From Pirellulaceae bacterium (lineage in GTDB: Bacteria; Planctomycetota; Planctomycetia; Pirellulales; Pirellulaceae): a stretch of DNA of 64,000 bases. The stretch lies in NCBI GenBank assembly GCA_029243025.1, contig JAQWSU010000009.1, forward strand, positions 120,881 through 184,880, given 5' to 3'. The notes under the pieces were generated by a model, which did no database searches, was not told where the DNA came from, and worked only from the letters and a program-made list of their open reading frames with translations. Below are positions 48,335 to 56,488 of this stretch, one piece after another (the first letter of the stretch is position 1; every line of letters begins with the position of its first letter). Both the position numbers and the translations under genes were made by a program.

Positions 48335-48683
48335 CGGTTAGAGCTTTCAGCTTTGAATTCTGTTTGCCGTGCAACGATGCGATCGACCTGCAGTGGTCGA
48401 TCCGGTCATCCTGTGCCCTGTTGTTCAAACACGGCAACGTTCGTGGCTTAGAATTAGGACTGGAAAACGCAATCTTCAAGCTTCTTGGCACAACTGGTCG
48501 GAGGAATTGCCGGGAAGCGTTATACTGGACGAACTGATCGGAAAAAGAACTGGTAGGGGGAACGCCAGGTTTTCACGAGGTCGTCGATAGCTGGGAAGCT
48601 CGCTGTGTTGAGGCCAATTGGAGCCGACATGTTTGAAAGCCCGATCCTGTAGTATCAACGATGAAGAGAGGCAAGAAGATTCA
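48335..48683. other. Intergenic region
   Basis: About 350 nt between the NRPS and the exported dockerin-like gene, with no supported gene and no obvious terminator. Confidence 0.4.
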
Positions 48684-49742
48684 ATGGGCAAACGCTTTAT
48701 CGATCGATTTCGCCAGCACGTGAATCGGCTGACCGGTTTTGAGTCGCTTGAGTCGCGGCGCGTCATGGATTGTTACGGACTCGGATCCGTTGAAGTTTGT
48801 GTGCTCGGCGATAGCAATGCCGATGGGCAGTTTGATCAACAAGATTTGGTGCGCGTATTTCAGGCTGGGAAGTATCAGACCGGAGATCCGGCTGATTGGA
48901 CAGAAGGTGATTGGAATCAAGATAGCAAGTTTGATTCGGGCGATCTCGTAGCTGTCTTCCAGGCAGGAACTTACTTGCAAGGCAAGTTGATTGACGATTT
49001 GTCTCCACTTGTCGCGCGCTCGCCCGGTAATTCGGGGTCCTTTGGTCCACCGGTAACAATTACCAATACCGAACAGCTAATTGCAGCCATTCACGACACC
49101 AAAGCCGTGGATGCGGTTGCCGAAGAAGTCGACTTTGATCATCAGTCGCTGCTCTTCTTTTCATGGAGCGGTTCAGGTGGCGACAGTCTGGTCGGCCAAC
49201 AGACAGTTGTTGATGGCGTTGTTGATATCAAATTTCAGTTTGAATTTGGTTTTACCAGAGATCTACGCCAACATCTGGGGCTGTTCGCCGTTCCGCGGAA
49301 TACGACCTGGGATATTGATGTCGAGAGGCGTGTCATTCAAACGGACACCACAGGCTACGAATTCGATTTGGATCAAAGCCGATTTATTGTCTCGGGTGGT
49401 TTTGCCGGTTTCACGGACGAGTATCAGATCGAAGGGCCGATTACCCTGGTTCGTAACTCGGATGGCTCGGCATCTTTTCGGCAAGTCGAGGCGGTTTTGC
49501 GAGGTTCGGGACGATCCTCACTGGATGGGAAAACACTGGACTCGGTTTTGAGTCTCAGCGAGCTGACCGGTCTTCAGACTCTTGGATCGAGCATGGTTTT
49601 CGCTGGCTTCTCTGCTTCGCAAATGACCATGGTCAGGCTGTTTGTGTCGGTTGACAACGGAACGCTCACCATTCGTGGCGGCGACCTTCCACCATGCTGT
49701 GACTTTATTCAGCATGAGATCAACGCGGTTGCATCGACTTAG
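48684..49742 (+). CDS. Exported planctomycete protein with N-terminal FESLESR motif and dockerin-like EF-hands
   Basis: 352 residues from ATG 48684 (an in-frame ATG at 48618 lacks a ribosome site). The N-terminus RFRQHVNRLTGFESLESRRVMD is of the planctomycete surface-protein type whose FExLExR motif follows a basic segment. Two dockerin-like calcium repeats follow (GDSNADGQFDQQDLV and GDWNQDSKFDSGDLVAVF). The remaining 230 residues form an all-beta domain I do not recognise. It lies right after the NRPS but has a cell-surface look, so a role in the biosynthesis is doubtful. Confidence 0.8.
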   Translation: MGKRFIDRFRQHVNRLTGFESLESRRVMDCYGLGSVEVCVLGDSNADGQFDQQDLVRVFQAGKYQTGDPADWTEGDWNQDSKFDSGDLVAVFQAGTYLQGKLIDDLSPLVARSPGNSGSFGPPVTITNTEQLIAAIHDTKAVDAVAEEVDFDHQSLLFFSWSGSGGDSLVGQQTVVDGVVDIKFQFEFGFTRDLRQHLGLFAVPRNTTWDIDVERRVIQTDTTGYEFDLDQSRFIVSGGFAGFTDEYQIEGPITLVRNSDGSASFRQVEAVLRGSGRSSLDGKTLDSVLSLSELTGLQTLGSSMVFAGFSASQMTMVRLFVSVDNGTLTIRGGDLPPCCDFIQHEINAVAST

Positions 49743-50688
49743 CCCTTCAGGTCATCGCAGTTGAAGTAGGAAGTTTCAATGTAATTTCAAGCCGTGAGGC
49801 TCTTGCTGAGCCCTTCTGTCGGTGGCACGCCCGGTATTTTTTCGATTTTGATTTACCTGGTAAGCAAAATTTGAGCTTCGAAGCGGAAGGCATACTGCCA
49901 GTAATCGACTCGCGAGTTAAATCTTTGCTCAGTACACCGAAGGCAACCTTCTTCGAACCCACTCTATGTCGAACGTTTGACGCAACGTCTTTGTGACACC
50001 GAGTTGTGGCGAGTACGAAGAGGATCCAAACTTAGACCTGACTTGGCGTCTAGCAGCGGCTGGAACTGACAAAACCGAGAGTCGTTTGAGATGCATCGTT
50101 GTCGTAAGGTCTTGCCAGGAATGCATTAAGACAGGGTTTTTCAGCAGGCGTTCGAGCCGCCTTTGAGGATCAACTTTTGGTGCGGGGTCGGGAGACGAGT
50201 AGAGCAAGCAGGCCTGCCCGCTTCGAACCTGCGACCTTTGGATTAGGAATCCGCTTTTTCCCGTGAGGCACAGCTAATCGAAGCCTGTAATGCCCAGGCT
50301 AACTTCGCTTCCGGTCTATACAGACACCGGAACTTTACTACCGTCATTAGTCCGGGTCTGTTTTTTGAAGTAGTGACATGCTGCGGTTACATCGGCCAGG
50401 TAGCTGTTTAACAGAGAGATCTCTGAGGCGATGTCAGAAGCAAAGGTGCTGATTGAGCGTTAGAGAGTTAGGTGCAACACCAGAATACAGTGGTGGGGTA
50501 CCAACGCTCAGCTCCGAAAACGACCCAGCAACGCAAGTGGTCGTCCGCCACTTGCCTGCAGACTTACGCGGCTAGAGAATCAATGTTGAATTCACTAAGC
50601 TGGAAACTAGCGTGGTCGGTGAGCGCAGTTCCCAGGTTAAATAAAGAACAAGGTTTTTTCGTTTTGAAATTCTTCATGTCACAGAGGG
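49743..50688. other. Region without genes, with a tRNA-Arg-like fragment
   Basis: About 950 nt. The only recognised element is the tRNA-like sequence at 50222-50254. Open frames on both strands look like chance. Confidence 0.4.
50222..50254 (-). pseudogene. Partial tRNA-Arg(CCT)-like sequence (anticodon loop to T loop)
   Basis: The minus strand reads GCGGATTCCTAATCC followed by GGTCGCAGGTTCGAA, nearly identical to the anticodon arm, variable loop and T-arm start of the intact tRNA at 51465-51537. The 3' side of the T stem and both acceptor strands do not match, so it cannot fold as a tRNA. Confidence 0.6.
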
Positions 50689-51222
50689 ATGGTGGTTTTG
50701 GTAGAAAAACAACGACCAAAATCTAAACGCCGTCGGTTTTGGTTAAGTTTGCGAAGTTTGTTGATCTTGGTCACGCTCATAGCCGTTGCGTTCGGCATTT
50801 ATGAGCCCGTTACACTCCACTTCAAGGCGGTGCATTTTCTTAATATCAATAATTCGGTTAGGGCTACGCGTCCACATCCCACGAAATTGTTGTACCACAT
50901 TGAGGGTCGGGGCAACGCGATCTTGTGCCATGTTGAGCAAGTTAGAATTGTATTGCTCGGGCGAATGCGTGCTGGTGGAACTGCGGGACGTATTCCGATT
51001 GCTGGAGACACACCGCAACGAAGTGGTGATGCATCGGTTCACGGTGTGGTTTACTTCTCGTATTCGTATGCTGACGGCGAGACTGAATGCGTTGTCCATG
51101 GATTTCCATTTGTATGTCATGGACGAACTATCGAGATTAATGAGCAGTCGTTTGATGTCGACACCCCCACTGTCATCCTTGTCGGCATTGATGATCAAAT
51201 TATGCACACTTATTCGCGGTAG
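50689..51222 (+). CDS. Single-pass membrane protein, unknown
   Basis: 177 residues. A basic start (VEKQRPKSKRRRFW) leads into one hydrophobic helix (LSLRSLLILVTLIAVAFGIY), a layout seen at the N-terminus of many uncharacterised planctomycete proteins; the remaining 130 residues would be outside the membrane and are rich in beta-type residues. AGAGGG precedes the ATG. No domain is recognised. Confidence 0.6.
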   Translation: MVVLVEKQRPKSKRRRFWLSLRSLLILVTLIAVAFGIYEPVTLHFKAVHFLNINNSVRATRPHPTKLLYHIEGRGNAILCHVEQVRIVLLGRMRAGGTAGRIPIAGDTPQRSGDASVHGVVYFSYSYADGETECVVHGFPFVCHGRTIEINEQSFDVDTPTVILVGIDDQIMHTYSR

Positions 51223-51464
51223 TAACGAAGCACAAGCAACCGAAATAAATTGCATGGTATCTCGATTATAGAAAACGAAAAGCAGTTTTCTGGTGGGGTC
51301 GTCGGTGATGGAATTGGGGACCTCGGTGTTGTCATGGTTTCACTTGTTTGTACTGCGCCGTTCGTTCGAGATGTTTCTTTGTTCTTAGCAGTTGTATTGA
51401 TTCTAGTGGGAACTGCTGTTCCGTCATGTAATTCCACGACGCCGTTGAATTGACGTAAGTCCAA

Positions 51465-51592
<128 letters not shown>

Positions 51593-51945
51593 CCAGGAGG
51601 CCCGGGGTACAAGGAGATGACCTGTAGCGAATGCTGAGGATTTGCCGTCGACATACGTGTTCTCGCCGGCCTGGCTTTTTGATTTTGGAGAGGTGCTGGC
51701 GCCCGGCAAAGAGGATCGATAAGGCTCTGACATTTTTTGTCAGAGCACGTAGAGTTTCTGCTCCTTCGGGAGTATCTTATACTCGTCCCAGTAGGCGGGT
51801 TTTTTATTGCGCCGACCGTGAGCTGCGGATCAACGAGCTGGAGACGTTCAGCACACCGTCGAGAAGGTTGCTGGATACTTGCAATTGGGCCTTACGGTCT
51901 CAACAATAAATAGCTGCCGTTCGGAAACGCCTTTGGAGATGCAAC

Positions 51946-52677
51946 ATGTGCAAGATACCGATTCAACTGCTTTTTCGTTCTCTTATCGCCACTTTTATCG
52001 TCTGCGGGGCTGGGCATGTCCACGCTTCCTGGGAATTCGATGAATCGGTAGTTGGCTTGGATCCCGGTAGTTCGTATCGTTTGGCTTTCGTAACTTCTCA
52101 AGCCAGAGATGCGGCGTCGAGCGAAATTGAGGTCTACAATTCTTTCGTTGACTCTCTGGGCGACAATATCGTCGAATCTGATTGGAAGGTCATAGGGTCG
52201 ACAGCATCAGTGGACGCACGTGATAACACCTCAACAAATCCAGGCTTGAATGGTACAGGCGTGCCGATCTTCAATTTGGCGGGCCAGCGGATCGCTGATG
52301 GTAATGCTGATTTATGGGACGGTTCTATCCAAAACTCCTTACTAGCGACGGTGCGCGGAGTTGAATTTTTCCCACCCACGCCTTCCGCTTGGACTGGAAC
52401 GACTGCTGCTGGAATCTCAGCGGATAATCATCTTGGAAAATCTCCAGATGCGATGCTGGGGCTTATGACAAGCACCGACGCGAGTTGGATTTCTGATGTA
52501 TCTTGGAATTCCACTGTAAGTGACGCATACGCTTTATACGGGCTAAGCGACATCCTAACGATCAGCTCTCCGGAGCCTGACCCGATTCCCGAACCCGCCT
52601 CCGTGATTACTTGGACGTTGCTTGGCATCGTTGGATGTGTTGGCACCTGGTGGAATCGTCGCCGCAAAGCAAGTTAA
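51946..52677 (+). CDS. PEP-CTERM exported protein
   Basis: 243 residues. Signal peptide (MCKIPIQLLFRSLIATFIV..., cleavage near VHA), then a secreted domain beginning YRLAFVTSQARDAASSEIE with YNSFV, seen in PEP-CTERM proteins of planctomycetes, and a complete sorting tail IPEPASVITWTLLGIVGCVG followed by RRR. The tail would be recognised by an exosortase and the protein passed to the surface. A GGAG-like site precedes the ATG. Function of the domain unknown. Confidence 0.88.
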   Translation: MCKIPIQLLFRSLIATFIVCGAGHVHASWEFDESVVGLDPGSSYRLAFVTSQARDAASSEIEVYNSFVDSLGDNIVESDWKVIGSTASVDARDNTSTNPGLNGTGVPIFNLAGQRIADGNADLWDGSIQNSLLATVRGVEFFPPTPSAWTGTTAAGISADNHLGKSPDAMLGLMTSTDASWISDVSWNSTVSDAYALYGLSDILTISSPEPDPIPEPASVITWTLLGIVGCVGTWWNRRRKAS

Positions 52678-53106
52678 TCTGTCGCTCGTTGAGACTGTTC
52701 GCAACGCAAGTCCATCACGACTTTCTTCGTCTCGAAGCCGGGGGTATATACCCCCGCTCGACGTGCTTCCGCGTTCAAAACAGCAGATGGCTGAGAACAG
52801 ATACCCCTAAAAAACAAGGGTCTTAAGGGGTTTGTTGATGCGCGGGAATCAATTAGGAATCCGTTGCTCTATCCCCTGAGCTACAGGCGCTTGACGACCC
52901 CCATTGTAAAGGGAATGCTGCCTTCTCGGGTAGCCGTCTCGATCGGCGGCGTGCCGTCGGAGAGAGTCACAGGGTAAAAGAGTATCGCCTGTAGCGAGTA
53001 CCGAGGATTTGCCATCGACACACCCGCTACCGTTCCAGCACGGTGTCCTCCCGCTATGGGCTCCGCTTTCCCGCAGGTTACGCCGACACATCCGATAGAT
53101 GAAGGG
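52678..53106. other. Intergenic region with a truncated tRNA-Arg copy
   Basis: About 430 nt. Contains the second 94-bp repeat copy (52852-52945) and diverged similarity to the flank of the intact tRNA up to about 53030. No protein gene. Confidence 0.5.
52852..52945. repeat. 94-bp direct repeat, copy 2 (tRNA-Arg 5' half only)
   Basis: Identical to 51499-51592 except for one base. The tRNA sequence stops inside the anticodon loop (TTCCTAAT, then unrelated TGATTCCCGC on the minus strand), so only the 5' half of the tRNA is present. Confidence 0.9.
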
Positions 53107-54129
53107 CTATTTCCTCAACCGCTTTGTACCCACAAAGACACCGAATAATCCAAGCAGGCCTCAAACCAACACCGAACCTGGCTCCGGCACCTCATTCGCG
53201 GATGAGGAAAGACTTGCGACGCGAAAACCAAAGATGTTGCGCTCGTGGTCCGGGTTGTCCATGTACCAATCGGAAAACGACGACAAGTAGATGGAGATGC
53301 CGCTCCAGAAGCCGCCGCGGCCACCGCGAGGCATCGAGACACTGTCATTCAACAAGTCGGACTCTGTTTCCTCCCACTTCCAAACATTACCCCCCCCAGC
53401 CCCATAATGCCTTGCGTACTCAAACCGCCGGCACTGGTGATGTCCGCCGGCCCTTGTCCGGGCCGTTGGCCATACACGGCTGTCTTGTCGGCTGTGCCGC
53501 CTGCTACTTTAGTCGGCAAAGAACCATCCGATGTTAGATAATTACCATACGTCCCGCTCACGGGATCGTAGAACGCCGCCTTATACCACTCGTTCGTGCT
53601 CGGCAGCCAGTAATGAGCATCCTTGTGGCGGAAAAGATTCTCGCCTCCCAGTTGCCACGCCTCGGCGGAACTCCACAGAGCAATGTTGTCGTTGATGCCA
53701 CTCGTCGTGAAATTGTAAGCCGCCTGATAGCCCTGGCTCGTATTCAGCCAGTTCACGAAACGGGCTGCCTCATTCCAACTGACGCCCGTAGCGGGCATCG
53801 CGGCGCGGTTTCCGCCGTAGGACGACATGTTAATCATGTCGATCTCCAGCCCATTAGCGGTCTCGTAATTCGCGTTGTACTTCGTGATCATGTCCCGGCT
53901 GAGTTCGTACTTCCCCAGCTGGTACGCGTACGCCACCGAACCGGCCGGGTTTAGGGGGCCCCGTCGTATCATCGACATTGCCCGGATTGCCGATCTCAAC
54001 GAACGTCATATCAAACTGGTTGGTATCGGTGCCGAAAGTGACCACACTCGCATTCACAGGGCTTTGTAGCGTCACGCTCAAAGTGAAAAGTGCCAAGAGT
54101 GCGTAGCGAAACTTGGGTAAGCGAATCAT
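53107..54129 (-). pseudogene. SUMF1/FGE-domain PEP-CTERM protein, broken
   Basis: Begins at ATG 54129 with a signal peptide (ending PVNA) and VVTFGTDTNQFDMTFVEIGNP. A frameshift near 53955 at a G/C homopolymer leads to YQLGKYELSRDMITKY, PATGVSWNEAARFVNWLN and YWLPSTNEWYKAAFYDP, the formylglycine-generating-enzyme-like (SUMF1) fold. A second shift at a run of eight C/G (53391-53398) leads to GNVWKWEETE, and RNIFGFRVAS closes the domain. The PEP-CTERM tail reads VPEPGSVLV, an in-frame TGA, then GLLGLFGVFVG and TKRLRK to a stop at 53107. Three disruptions; two lie in homopolymers, so sequencing error is possible. Confidence 0.8.
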
Positions 54130-55172
54130 AAAACGACTCCACTACAAACTGGTGCACAGGATTTCATGGACTCTAAATCCTTTCTATCCCTCTCTGGCCG
54201 GGCAATATAAGAAGCTCAAAGATCCTGTTCAACCAAAATGCCCGATTTTCGATATGTCTAAGAACATAACTTTCGAGCCACCTTGCGTTCTCAGTTTCGA
54301 AAGTGTTGCCCGTCGTGTGGAAAATAAAGAGCAACAGGATAATTGCGGGGATTCGTTTACACATCAGATGCTCCCAGTGAAGGGCGTGGTGACCAGGTCG
54401 GTCAGACTCCAATACCGCAGGATGGGAGGTATCAGCACTGAAAACAGGACTGGATCGGATGTCAACGATTTCCTGCCGCATCGCAAAGTCGGCATTAAAT
54501 CATCTACCCCAGTCGTAGCTGTTCATAAAATAGACACGGCCAGTATTCGTTGGTGTAACTCCAAAACCCATCCACAGGACGCAATCGGCGGTGCCCAAGC
54601 CCCCGCCGGATATTCGTAGGCGGATGTAACAATGAAATCAAAATTAATTGCCGACCGCGATAACTTTGGCCGTCACGCGGCGTTGGCTTTCAATGAAGGG
54701 TTATCGATGGTGTACTGACCGCTTGAATCTCAGCGATCAGAAATTGTCAGCATTGGAGCGAAACAGAATCAGGCGGGGGGGGGGCGGTTTGAATGTTGAG
54801 AGCCGTGACCGCCTAAGTCGCGAGAGGGGCGATAGGTTTTGTTGAAGCATGGGTGATTCGAAATTCGAGTACACCCATCACTGTGGAAGTCCATTCGGTA
54901 GATGTTGGCTCAACTACGTTTTTTATCGCAGTCATTTCTCATTACATTCGGACGCCCTGTTTCGCACTTGACGGACTATCGCAAGCCAAGCTCGCTCTTC
55001 GCCTGTTGCAATCGATTTTAAACTCGTCAGAGCTATTTCGCCGGCCGGTGGGTAGGGAAACACATCACCATCGCCGGAAAGCTATATTTGAGGTACGATA
55101 TCGAGCGTTTCGAGCGTATCCGTTCTTTTCGATAGAAACCAAATGTTCCCCCCATTAGCCGAGGTTTTTTCT
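54130..55172. other. Long region without a recognised gene
   Basis: About 1040 nt between divergent genes. It has a run of about eleven Gs near 54775. Open frames on both strands (for example 54113-54619 plus) show no domain, signal peptide or ribosome site. Confidence 0.4.
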
Positions 55173-55895
55173 ATGGCATATGCATCTAATCCCTACGATT
55201 CACCGCAATTCTCCGTCGCTGCTATGGCTGCCGCGGATGAGCGAACTGGTTTTATCTGCAAAACCTACCTGCACCTAGTCGGAGCGATCGTTGCTCTGGT
55301 GGGTCTCGAAGCTATCCTGCTGCAAACGCCATTTGCTCCAGCCCTGATCGGCTTGATGGTTGGTAGCCAGTATAGTTGGCTGATTGTGTTAGGGCTCTTC
55401 ATGGGTGTCAATTGGCTCGCGAATAGTTGGGCGTTGTCAGCAACGTCACTTCCCAAGCAGTATGCTGGGCTTGGGCTCTACGTCGTGGCTCAAGCTGTCA
55501 TTTTGTTGCCGCTTTTGTTTTTTGCGACAACTTTACCACAATACTCCGGCGTAGTAACCTCTGCCGCTGTCTCGACGTTGAGTCTGTTTGTCGGTTTGAC
55601 GGCGGTCGTGTTCATCACGCGGAAAGATTTTTCTTTCCTGAGATCGGCGCTGATGTTCGGCGGCTTCGCTGCGATGGGCTTCATCGTGTGTGCGGTTGTA
55701 TTCAGTTTCCAGCTCGGACCGATTTTTACTTACGTCATGATCGCGTTTGCCTGTTGTTACATTCTTTACGACACATCGAATGTGCTGCATAACTATCGCA
55801 TTGGCCAGCACGTCGCCGCCTCTCTGGCGCTTTTCTCGTCCATTGTGCTGTTGTTTTGGTATGTTCTGCGCCTGTTAATGTCTTTTAGAGACTGA
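55173..55895 (+). CDS. Bax inhibitor-1 (YccA/UPF0005) family membrane protein
   Basis: 240 residues from ATG 55173 (GAGG upstream; an in-frame ATG at 55143 is less likely). Seven hydrophobic segments, the N-terminal short cytoplasmic stretch, and the family's C-terminal YDTSNVLHNY motif inside helix 6 to 7 identify it. Bacterial members are inner-membrane proteins linked to calcium leak or FtsH regulation. Stands alone. Confidence 0.9.
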   Translation: MAYASNPYDSPQFSVAAMAAADERTGFICKTYLHLVGAIVALVGLEAILLQTPFAPALIGLMVGSQYSWLIVLGLFMGVNWLANSWALSATSLPKQYAGLGLYVVAQAVILLPLLFFATTLPQYSGVVTSAAVSTLSLFVGLTAVVFITRKDFSFLRSALMFGGFAAMGFIVCAVVFSFQLGPIFTYVMIAFACCYILYDTSNVLHNYRIGQHVAASLALFSSIVLLFWYVLRLLMSFRD

Positions 55896-56488
55896 TCGAC
55901 TGTTTGCAGTGGTTCGTTGAATGTTCATGCCGCGATTCGAATGCCAACGCACAGACCGAAAACTCTCCGGCTGTGCGTTCTTGTTTCGCTTCCATCCTTT
56001 TCCCAGCGATCGATTCAACAGATGCTGGAAGGCAGCAAATGTGTGCCGATGGCTTGCGGCACCAATTCCAGCTCCGAACTCTGGAAATATTCTAGAAGAG
56101 GCTAAACCGCGAGCAGTGCGACGACAGCAAGAACTGTAAGCGTTAACGCCTATCTCAAGCGATTTTATTTGAGTATTAAATCGGCTTAGGAATCGTTTGA
56201 TTTTTTTGAATAATCACTCGCTTCCTCGAGAGGTGAGCACTCCTTGATTCTTCACACTCGTTTTTCCTCGCCCTGGCAACGTCATCATCAATGACTAACT
56301 GAAATAGCGATCGACGTGAAGACACTGACCAATCTTAACGCAAGCTTTGTTGCTCTGAGGCCGACGATTGGCGATTGCACACAAGAGTCGAGAGGTGCGG
56401 AAAGAATCGTAACGCAAACACAGTTTAGCAAAACCGTTGCTTGCCAGACGTCAGCTAATGGTCGGGAGCACGTCGGTGCGAATGATTG
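55896..56488. other. Intergenic region
   Basis: About 590 nt between convergent genes. No supported gene and no clear hairpin; small open frames here overlap one another and look like chance. Confidence 0.4.

Noticed and set aside
52849..53091. Open frame on the minus strand ending APVAQGIEQRIPN
   Set aside because: This is the familiar false translation of a tRNA gene; it reads through the truncated tRNA-Arg copy.
53613..53954. Plus-strand frame of 113 codons inside the SUMF1 region
   Set aside because: It is the antisense of the SUMF1-domain sequence on the minus strand, which shows real domain motifs.
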